From Pacificoceanicola onchidii (GTDB taxonomy: Bacteria; Pseudomonadota; Alphaproteobacteria; Rhodobacterales; Rhodobacteraceae): 64,000 nt of DNA. A model generated the notes under the pieces. That model was not told the origin of the DNA. It saw nothing but the letters and a program-made list of their open reading frames with translations, and searched no databases. The DNA is taken from the NCBI RefSeq assembly GCF_004804335.1, contig NZ_SRXY01000003.1, positions 558,001-622,000 on the forward strand, in the 5' to 3' direction. Below are positions 58,285-64,000 of this stretch, piece after piece (positions within the stretch are counted from its first letter, which is position 1; each line of letters begins with the position of its first letter). Position numbers and translations under genes: made by a program.

Positions 58285-58628
58285 TCGGCCTCGGGGAGTT
58301 GGACAGGACGGTGGTCTTTCTGCAGGAGCGCGAAACTAGCCGGAACGCATTTAACGAGCCGGTCATGGGTGCGCCGACCAAGCTGCGGGCCAAGGTTCGG
58401 CGGAGGGATGTTTCCGATCAGGAGCGGGTGTCCGCTGGCAAAGAAGCCAGTGTCGTGATGGCGCGCTTTCTTCTGCTTTCCCGACCGGCGACACGGAAGA
58501 TCACAGCAGCTGATGTGTTTGACTGCGACGGCCGTCGCTGGTCGATCGAGGGCATCAAGCAGGTGTCGGAAGGCAGGAACCTGTTTCTGGAAATCTCGGC
58601 GGTGAGTACCGATGCGCACCAGCTTTAA
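58281..58628 (+). CDS. Head closure protein (SPP1 gp16-like)
   Basis: A 115-residue head-completion protein of the phage head-tail joining family. Beta-rich pattern: LDRTVVFLQERETSRNAFNE, KLRAKVRRRDVSDQERV and FDCDGRRWSIEGIKQVSEGR, where the D-G-x-x-W-x-I core is the family hallmark. It overlaps the connector stop by 4 nt and the gp10-like gene by 17 nt. Confidence 0.87.
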   Translation: MIGLGELDRTVVFLQERETSRNAFNEPVMGAPTKLRAKVRRRDVSDQERVSAGKEASVVMARFLLLSRPATRKITAADVFDCDGRRWSIEGIKQVSEGRNLFLEISAVSTDAHQL

Positions 58629-59052
58629 GGTCCAGGGTTTCCGGGATCTCGAAAACGCTTTGATGGACTTGCCGAAAGCTGCGGCGAAAGCCAGCGTGCG
58701 GCGGGTCCTGAAACGGGCGGCTCAGCCGATTGCGGACGCCGGGCGCGGCAATGCCCCGGAGCGCATGGGGGATCTGAAAGCCAGCTACGGTGTCGGCACG
58801 CGCCTGACCAAGCGCCAGCGCAAACTGTCGCGGAAGGAAAGCGAGGTCGAGGTTTACGCCGGGCCAAACGATCCGGGTGCGATCCAGACTGAATTTGGCA
58901 ATGAGCATCAGGAGGCGGAGCCGCATTTGCGCCCTGCGTGGGATGCGCACAAAGGCTCGCTGCTGGATGTGATCAAGGAATTCCTTTGGGCGGATGTGGT
59001 CAAAGCCATCGCCCGATACCAAAGACGCGCAGCGAAGAGGGCCAAGCGATGA
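58612..59052 (+). CDS. HK97 gp10-family tail component
   Basis: A 146-residue tail-completion protein of the HK97 gp10 family. It begins FKVQGFRDLENALMDLPKAA, a conserved block, and continues with RAAQPIADAGRGNAPERMGD and VYAGPNDPGAIQTEFGNEHQ, as in gp10 proteins. The C-terminal basic helix (RYQRRAAKRAKR) is usual. The ATG lies 17 nt inside the previous gene; the stop overlaps the next ATG by 4 nt. Confidence 0.87.
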   Translation: MRTSFKVQGFRDLENALMDLPKAAAKASVRRVLKRAAQPIADAGRGNAPERMGDLKASYGVGTRLTKRQRKLSRKESEVEVYAGPNDPGAIQTEFGNEHQEAEPHLRPAWDAHKGSLLDVIKEFLWADVVKAIARYQRRAAKRAKR

Positions 59053-59453
59053 ACGAAGCGTTGACAGCCCTCATGTTGGGGCATGCGCCCCTGGCCGCTC
59101 TGGTCGAAAACCGGGTTCATTGGCGCATGCAGCCCAGAAGCGTGTCCGGGTTTCCTTATGTGAACCTGGCGGTGATTTCCGACCCGCGCGCCTATCACAT
59201 GGCGGGCGCTTCGGCGCTGCGCTCAACACGGGTTCAGGTGGACGCCTGGGCCGAAACCTATGCCGCCGCGAAGGCTGTGTCGCGGACGGTGGACGACTTC
59301 CTGTCAGGCTATCGCGGCACATCCGGCGGCATCCATTTTCAGGGTGTTTTCGTGAGCGATGAGCGCGACCTGACGGACAAGACAACCGGTGAGGAACGCC
59401 AGCTGTTCCGCATCAGCGTTGATCTTCAAATCAGCTGGTACAAGGAGGCCTGA
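59049..59453 (+). CDS. DUF3168 tail completion protein
   Basis: A 134-residue protein of the DUF3168 family, tail-terminator-like (lambda gpU position). The pattern LMLGHAPLAALVENRVHWRM, SGFPYVNLAVISDPRAY and FRISVDLQISWYKEA at the end is characteristic. The ATG overlaps the gp10-like stop by 4 nt. Confidence 0.85.
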   Translation: MNEALTALMLGHAPLAALVENRVHWRMQPRSVSGFPYVNLAVISDPRAYHMAGASALRSTRVQVDAWAETYAAAKAVSRTVDDFLSGYRGTSGGIHFQGVFVSDERDLTDKTTGEERQLFRISVDLQISWYKEA

Positions 59454-59455
59454 AA

Positions 59456-59866
59456 ATGGCAGACGCACAGATCGGATTTGGGTCCGATTTCAAGCGCGGC
59501 ACAACCACGGTTGGAGAGGTGATCAGCATCACGCCGCCATCTATAAGCCGCGACGTGGTGGACGCCACGCATATGAGTTCGCCGGAAGGCTGGCGTGAGT
59601 TCATTGCCGGGCTGAAGGACGGCGGCGAGGTCAGCGTTCAAATCCAGTCGAAGCCGTCGACACCGGCTTATGCCGCGATGCTGGCGGACTTTGATTCCGA
59701 TGCTGCAGTGACTTATTCGATCGACTTTCCGGACGGATCGAGCTGGACGTTCACCGCCTTCATCACTGGTTTTGAGGGCGAAGACCCGCTCGAAGAGAGG
59801 ATCACTTCGACGGCGACCTTCAAGATCACCGGCAAGCCGACCTTTGCCACTGGTGGAGGTGCCTGA
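59456..59866 (+). CDS. Major tail tube protein
   Basis: A 136-residue tail tube subunit that polymerises around the tape measure. Blocks seen: FKRGTTTVGEVISITPPSIS, VDATHMSSPEGWREFIAGLK and STATFKITGKPTFATGG at the end. The length suits a short lambda gpV-type core without an Ig domain. It stops at 59866, sharing the A with the next ATG (TGATG). Confidence 0.88.
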   Translation: MADAQIGFGSDFKRGTTTVGEVISITPPSISRDVVDATHMSSPEGWREFIAGLKDGGEVSVQIQSKPSTPAYAAMLADFDSDAAVTYSIDFPDGSSWTFTAFITGFEGEDPLEERITSTATFKITGKPTFATGGGA

Positions 59867-60234
59867 TGAGCAATCCAATTCGGGGCAAAATCGACTTTGA
59901 CGTCGATGGTGAAACCTACTCGTTGCAATACACTGCAAACGGGATGTGCGAGCTCGAAGACGCTGTCGGCTGCACCGCCATGGCGTTCCTGAACAAGCTG
60001 GAAAGCGCAGGGGAGGCCAACCTTTCCTTCAAGGACATTCGGCTGTTGTTCTGGGCAGGCCTGCAGGAACATCACCCCAACATGTCGGTTCGAGAGGCCG
60101 GGGCGTTGATGACGAAGGCGGGCGGGATCGCGGCAGCGATGGAAATGACCGGCAAGGCCGTCGCTGACAGCATGCCGAAGCCGGATGCCAGTGCCGGAAA
60201 ACCCAAGGGAAAAAAGAAGAAGGGGACGTCCTAG
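59866..60234 (+). CDS. Tail assembly chaperone, short form (GTA gp10-like)
   Basis: A 122-residue tail assembly chaperone of the gene-transfer-agent gp10 / TAC_11 type. The core is KIDFDVDGETYSLQYTANGM and CELEDAVGCTAMAFLNKLES. Near the C-terminus a run of Lys codons overlies the slippery heptamer GGGAAAA at 60207, where a -1 shift lets ribosomes bypass the TAG at 60232 and continue to 60545. The two products would be the equivalents of lambda gpG and gpGT. Confidence 0.85.
   Translation: MSNPIRGKIDFDVDGETYSLQYTANGMCELEDAVGCTAMAFLNKLESAGEANLSFKDIRLLFWAGLQEHHPNMSVREAGALMTKAGGIAAAMEMTGKAVADSMPKPDASAGKPKGKKKKGTS
60207..60213 (+). promoter_or_regulatory. Programmed -1 frameshift site G-GGA-AAA
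   Basis: In the zero frame the codons are AAG GGA AAA AAG, so the heptamer GGGAAAA matches the X-XXY-YYZ rule. A further AAG run follows. The -1 frame is open for 338 nt beyond. This is the same kind of site as lambda G/GT (GGGAAAG). Confidence 0.85.
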
Positions 60235-60545
60235 ACTGGGCGTCCCTTCTCGAAGCATGGGTTGAGGCCGGGCAGGCCCCTGACCTGTTCTGGCATCTGA
60301 CCCTGCGGGAAATCGGGCTTGTGATGAGCGGGGCCGCCAAGCGGATCGAGCGGGAACGATTGTTCCTTGAGGTCAACGCCTGGCAGACCGCGCATCTCAC
60401 CATGATCGGCTATCACAAGCCGAAGAAGTTTCCCGAATTCAAGAAAATCAGCTCCACCAAAGTTCGGCCAAAACGGCAGTCCTGGGAGGAGCAGAAGGCC
60501 ATCGCGCAGGCCTTTAACGCAGCGTTTGGCGGAGAGGTAGAATAG
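60207..60545 (+). CDS. Frameshift extension of the tail assembly chaperone (T domain)
   Basis: This open -1 frame begins at the slippery site and has no own start. It reads on with DWASLLEAWVEAGQAPDLFW, then MSGAAKRIERERLFLEVNAW and ends QAFNAAFGGEVE, about 112 residues. It is the T extension of a gpGT-type fusion that bridges the tail tube protein and tape measure. An internal ATG at 60321 is an unlikely independent start. It ends 2 nt before the tape measure ATG. Confidence 0.8.
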   Translation, partial: GKKEEGDVLDWASLLEAWVEAGQAPDLFWHLTLREIGLVMSGAAKRIERERLFLEVNAWQTAHLTMIGYHKPKKFPEFKKISSTKVRPKRQSWEEQKAIAQAFNAAFGGEVE

Positions 60546-60547
60546 CA

Positions 60548-62608
60548 ATGGGTATGGGCAATGCCATCATCGGCGCGCTGCGCGTTGTTCTGGGCATGGA
60601 TAGCGCATCCTTCAACGATGGGGTTGGGGCTGCGCAAAAGCGGGTTGCCGCGTTCCGCAAGGACATGCAGCGCACGGGCCGGACACTGAGCCGGGCGGGT
60701 GCCCGCATGACTGCCGGTTTGACTGCGCCGCTTGTCGGTCTGGCCTACAAATCGGTGGCAGCTCAGAAAGAGCAGGAGAGGGCGATTGCCTCTGTCAGCG
60801 CTGCGCTGGAAAGCATGGGCGATGGCGCGGGTTACACGCTTTCGCAGCTCGAAGAGATGGCGTCGGCGTTGCAGGAGAAATCGCTCTACGGCGACGAGGC
60901 GATCCTGTCGAAGGTGACTGCAAACCTTCTGACCTTTGGCAATATCTCGGGCGACGTGTTTGCCCGCGCGCAGCAGGCGGCGGTCGATCTGTCCGCCCGG
61001 CTGGGGCAGGATCTGCAATCGTCCGCAATCATGCTCGGCAAAGCGCTGAATGACCCGGTGCAGGGTCTCTCAGCCTTGAGCCGGGTTGGCGTGTCGTTCA
61101 CCGAAGAGCAGAAGGCGCTGATCAAGGCCATGGCTGAGGCCGGTGACGTGGCAGGGGCGCAAGCGGTGATGCTGGCGGAGCTTGAGCGGCAGTACAAAGG
61201 GCAGGCCGAAGCTCTGGCGAACACGGACAGTGGCAAGATCACGCAAGCCATGAACGCGATAGGCGATGCCATGGAGAAGGTCGGCGCGATTATTCTGCCG
61301 ATCCTCGCCGACATCGCGGGCTATGTGAAAGGGCTGGCGGAGCGGTTTCAGGAATTGTCTCCGGAGACGCAGCGCTTTGTCGTGATCGTCGGCGGGCTTG
61401 CAGCCGCCATTGGCCCCGTGGTTGCCGGTCTCGGCTTGATGCTGACCGCCCTTGCGCCTCTGGCCGGGGTTGTATTGGCGCTGCTGTCACCGTTTGGACT
61501 TCTCGCAGCGGCCGTCACGGCAGTGGGCGTGGCAATCTATGCAAATTGGGAAGGTTTGAAAGAGGACTTCCCGGCGATCACCGGCGTGATCGAACAGGCC
61601 TTGTCGGTGCTGAAAGAGGCGTTTGCTGCTCTGTTTGAGGCTGGGCGCATTGCCTTTGACGGGATCAAGGCTGCGCTTCACGGGTTGGCTGTGGGCATCG
61701 AAGCCATGCTGAACGGCGAGTTCGGCGCGGTTTGGGAGGCCGGTGTTCAGGTCATCAAGGATTTCGGGGCGGATGTTCTGGACGCGCTGGCGCAATTGCT
61801 GGTGGATGTTGTCGAGGCGGCACTGAATATCGGCTACGAAATCGTTGCGGGCATCAAGCGCGGCCTGCAGGAAAAATGGGAAGATCTGAAGGCCTATGTC
61901 GGCGGGCTCGGCACTGGCATTGCTCAAGGCTTCAAGGATGTGCTTGGCATCCACTCTCCGTCCCGGGTCTTTAAGTCATTCGGTGGCTACATCATTGACG
62001 GTCTGGTCCAGGGGATTAAGGGCGGCTTGGGCCTTGTCAGTGGCGCGGTCGCGCAGATGTCCGACGCGCTCAACATGTCTGAAGTGAAGGGTGAAGCTGA
62101 GCAAACAGAGAATGCGTTCGCCGAAATTGGGAAGACTGCGAACAGCGTCTTCGGCGGGATCGGTAAGCTGATCGGCGAGGGCATTCGCGGTTTCAAGTCC
62201 TTCGAAGAGGTTCTGGCGGGTGTGGCAAAGTCGCTGGCCAAGTTCCTCGCCCAACAGGCCAAGGCGGCGCTGGTGTCCAAGGTTGGGGGATCCGGCAGCC
62301 TGGCCGGAACGCTGCTCGGCGGGCTGTTCAGCGGCCTGGTAGGCTTTGCCAATGGCGGTTCATTCGATGTCGGCGGGGCAGGAGGCATCGACAGCCAGGT
62401 GGTCGCGTTCCGCGCCAGTCCGAATGAAAGCGTGCATATCACGAAACCCGGTCAAACGCTTGGGGATGGTCCGCCGATGACGGCACATCTCGTTGTCGAA
62501 TCTTCAGAAGACTTGCGCGTGGTGGCTGCGGATGCAGGCCGGACGTCCTCCATGCAGGTTATCCAGGCGAGCAATCGGATGATCCAGCAGGATCAGAGGC
62601 GAGGTTAA
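60548..62608 (+). CDS. Tail tape measure protein
   Basis: A 686-residue protein that sets tail length. The N-terminal DGVGAAQKRVAAFRKDMQRT begins a coiled coil, followed by a TIGR01541-like block (LSARLGQDLQSSAIMLGKAL, VGVSFTEEQKALIKAMAEAG). About four hydrophobic segments (residues 275-330) suit membrane passage. The C-terminal region (KRGLQEKWEDLKAYVGGLGT) contains the HSPS motif, IHSPSRVFKSFGG. At about 690 residues it predicts a tail near 100 nm by the usual ratio (inference). Confidence 0.9.
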   Translation: MGMGNAIIGALRVVLGMDSASFNDGVGAAQKRVAAFRKDMQRTGRTLSRAGARMTAGLTAPLVGLAYKSVAAQKEQERAIASVSAALESMGDGAGYTLSQLEEMASALQEKSLYGDEAILSKVTANLLTFGNISGDVFARAQQAAVDLSARLGQDLQSSAIMLGKALNDPVQGLSALSRVGVSFTEEQKALIKAMAEAGDVAGAQAVMLAELERQYKGQAEALANTDSGKITQAMNAIGDAMEKVGAIILPILADIAGYVKGLAERFQELSPETQRFVVIVGGLAAAIGPVVAGLGLMLTALAPLAGVVLALLSPFGLLAAAVTAVGVAIYANWEGLKEDFPAITGVIEQALSVLKEAFAALFEAGRIAFDGIKAALHGLAVGIEAMLNGEFGAVWEAGVQVIKDFGADVLDALAQLLVDVVEAALNIGYEIVAGIKRGLQEKWEDLKAYVGGLGTGIAQGFKDVLGIHSPSRVFKSFGGYIIDGLVQGIKGGLGLVSGAVAQMSDALNMSEVKGEAEQTENAFAEIGKTANSVFGGIGKLIGEGIRGFKSFEEVLAGVAKSLAKFLAQQAKAALVSKVGGSGSLAGTLLGGLFSGLVGFANGGSFDVGGAGGIDSQVVAFRASPNESVHITKPGQTLGDGPPMTAHLVVESSEDLRVVAADAGRTSSMQVIQASNRMIQQDQRRG

Positions 62609-62611
62609 GAC

Positions 62612-63319
62612 ATGGTTCGGGTTATTGATCTGCCGCCGGTGGTCCCGGTGCGGCATGCGCCTTTTTGGTTGGAGACGGACACAACTTCTGCAGGCGCTGG
62701 CCTGGATGGCCGCGAACAGGTTGTCTTTACGGAAAACCGTCGGTGGGTGTCCGAGATTGAAATCCCGCCTTTGAGGGCGTCGGCAGCGCGTTTGGCCGCG
62801 GTTGTCGGTGATCAGCTGCGCGGGCGCGCCAATCTCCTGCGCATCACCTTTCCCAACTTCGGGACAGCCACTTTCGAGGGTGATGAGGATGCGTTTCTGC
62901 GCTCCATTGGCATCGCGCCGGAGGACATTGCGCGGGGCTTTGTTCTCTTCGGGGATGGCAGCAGCTTTGACGATGGTGCGGGTTTCGCGCTGCCGGATCA
63001 CGCCGAGCCGACCGTTGTCAGTGGCGCGGCGGCGGGGGCTTCGTCGCTTGAATTGGACGGGTTTCTGGGGCGGAGCCTTGCGGTTGGGTCGTTCTTTTCG
63101 ATCAATGATTTCCTCTACCGCGTCGAGCAAAATACCGACGGTACAGTGGTGTTCAATCCGCCATTGCGTGAGCCGGTGAGCGCGGGCGATGCCGTGGCGG
63201 TGACCATGCCTAGCGTCCTGGTCCGTCTGCGCAACGATGCCGGATGGCGCGTGTTCCAGCAGTTTGGGCGTCATTCAGAAAGAATGCGCTTGCGGGTGAC
63301 AGAGGCCTTCGACCGATGA
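62612..63319 (+). CDS. Minor tail protein (distal-tail-like)
   Basis: A 235-residue protein directly after the tape measure, where distal tail proteins are encoded. Beta-rich N-terminus (VRHAPFWLETDTTSAGAGLD), a middle with EDAFLRSIGIAPEDIARGFV, and a C-terminal Ig-like or galectin-like segment (GFLGRSLAVGSFFSINDF). No confident family name. The stop overlaps the next ATG by 4 nt. Confidence 0.72.
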   Translation: MVRVIDLPPVVPVRHAPFWLETDTTSAGAGLDGREQVVFTENRRWVSEIEIPPLRASAARLAAVVGDQLRGRANLLRITFPNFGTATFEGDEDAFLRSIGIAPEDIARGFVLFGDGSSFDDGAGFALPDHAEPTVVSGAAAGASSLELDGFLGRSLAVGSFFSINDFLYRVEQNTDGTVVFNPPLREPVSAGDAVAVTMPSVLVRLRNDAGWRVFQQFGRHSERMRLRVTEAFDR

Positions 63320-63945
63320 TGGAGTTTGTCGCGGCGCAGCCTGAAGAGTACCGCGCGCCGGTCATGGAGCTGATCTCGGGCGGGGCGGTGATGGTGGCGG
63401 TGATGCTGCATCTGGACTTTGCCGATGAGCCGATCCGTCTGAGCAATCGCAACGTGCCGTTCACGGATCTGAAGTGGGGCCATGAGTGGGGCGCGGGCGG
63501 TGGGCTTCTGGTGGGCTTGCCGGAAGTCACCGGCGGGGATGGCCAACTTGCGCCGTTCCGCGAGTACCAGCTCGGCATGCCTGATGAGATGATCGACAAC
63601 GATCAAAGCGAGACCTGGGCCGCCGGGGTTGTGGCCATGGTGGGTGATGTGTCGAACTATCGGGGGCGAGATGCGGGGCTCTTCTTGCAGCTCTTCGATC
63701 CCGAAACCGAAGCGCCGGAGGGTCATCCTTTCGCAGTCGACATAGGGTTCATGGACAGGATGACGGTTTCGGTTCTGCGTGGCGGGGCCATTGTGCGCTT
63801 GACCACAGAGAGCCTTTTGGCTCGCAAAGGCGTGCCGCCCTACGGGATGCTGACCTACTTCGACCAAAAGCGCCGGCACGCCACCGACGAAGGCCTGCAG
63901 TTCGTCACAGAGGCGGGCAAGCTGATCAAGTGGACTGACTGGTAA
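63316..63945 (+). CDS. Minor tail protein (DUF2163-like position)
   Basis: A 209-residue protein. It begins MMEFVAAQPEEYRAPVMELI and holds FTDLKWGHEWGAGGGLLVGL. By position (second gene after the tape measure, before a peptidase-like gene) it corresponds to gp12/gp13-type hub proteins of GTA-like tails, which often carry DUF2163. I cannot align it by eye, so the family remains open. Confidence 0.7.
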   Translation: MMEFVAAQPEEYRAPVMELISGGAVMVAVMLHLDFADEPIRLSNRNVPFTDLKWGHEWGAGGGLLVGLPEVTGGDGQLAPFREYQLGMPDEMIDNDQSETWAAGVVAMVGDVSNYRGRDAGLFLQLFDPETEAPEGHPFAVDIGFMDRMTVSVLRGGAIVRLTTESLLARKGVPPYGMLTYFDQKRRHATDEGLQFVTEAGKLIKWTDW

Positions 63946-63946
63946 G

Positions 63947-64000
63947 ATGCTGGCTGATTTCATTGCCTTGACCCGAGACGATCCATTCGTCTGGGGGCAA
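63947..64000 (+). CDS. Start of a DUF6950/NlpC-P60-like tail peptidase, cut by window edge
   Basis: Only 18 residues are present: MLADFIALTRDDPFVWGQ. The F-x-W-G-Q turn before the expected Cys-x-x-Cys of the catalytic site, and its position after the tail hub genes, suit a DUF6950 or NlpC/P60-like peptidase. ATG 63947 lies 1 nt after the preceding stop. Confidence 0.5.
   Translation, partial: MLADFIALTRDDPFVWGQ

Noticed and set aside
37665-64000. Gene transfer agent rather than prophage
   Set aside because: The tail genes resemble GTA-type modules, but integrase, excisionase-like gene, immunity region, replication-like genes and a tRNA attachment site point to a temperate phage.

Overview
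The window is a piece of an alphaproteobacterial chromosome, most likely of the Roseobacter group (Rhodobacteraceae). Supporting signs are a two-piece (permuted) tmRNA whose tag reads ANDNRAPVAVAA, an SspB-alpha type ClpXP adaptor, the rpmF-plsX-fabH-ihfA-merR cluster, the nagZ-scpA-scpB cluster, a VPLPA-CTERM surface protein, an OlsB ornithine-lipid acyltransferase, and GC-rich coding sequence throughout. No database search was possible, so family names rest on recognised motifs and gene order.

Positions 1-37,664 are host chromosome. In order they hold: fumC (partial), sspB, a chromate-transport pair (chrA and a rhodanese-ChrB protein), a DUF1194 protein, ssrA, xthA; a three-gene cassette made of a nine-repeat peptide, a helical protein and a DMT transporter (6,416-9,016); erpA, dgt, a degenerate SDR, a cation/proton antiporter, argS; an SPOR protein with nagZ-scpA-scpB; a coiled-coil membrane protein, a diguanylate cyclase, dcd, a glycine-rich VPLPA-CTERM protein, a sulfotransferase, a large SGNH/PA14-like protein, tRNA-Pro(GGG); merR-ihfA-fabH-plsX-rpmF-yceD read leftward; bamE, olsB, an ABC-F ATPase, an AbrB transporter, dsbB, exoD; and tRNA-Leu(CAA).

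From the 3' end of tRNA-Leu to the right edge (about 37.67-64.0 kb) the window is a siphovirus-type prophage that continues past the edge. A leftward early operon (int, xis-like, cytosine methyltransferase-like, DUF2303 and small genes) is followed by an immunity region of about 43.0-45.3 kb. That region has two regulator modules and repeated TGCACTC-N4-GAGTGCA operators. Next come a BRCT-exonuclease on the minus strand, a rightward chain of overlapping small genes leading to an initiator-like gene with internal iteron-like repeats, and then the packaging, head and tail block: HNH, TerS, TerL, portal, ClpP-like protease, HK97 capsid, connectors, tail tube, tail chaperone with a -1 frameshift, tape measure and minor tail genes. 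Lysis genes and the right attachment site were not seen and would lie beyond the edge.

The least explained items are the repeat-peptide cassette, the immunity operators with apparently leaderless genes, the iteron cluster, and a 21-bp inverted repeat upstream of the replication block.
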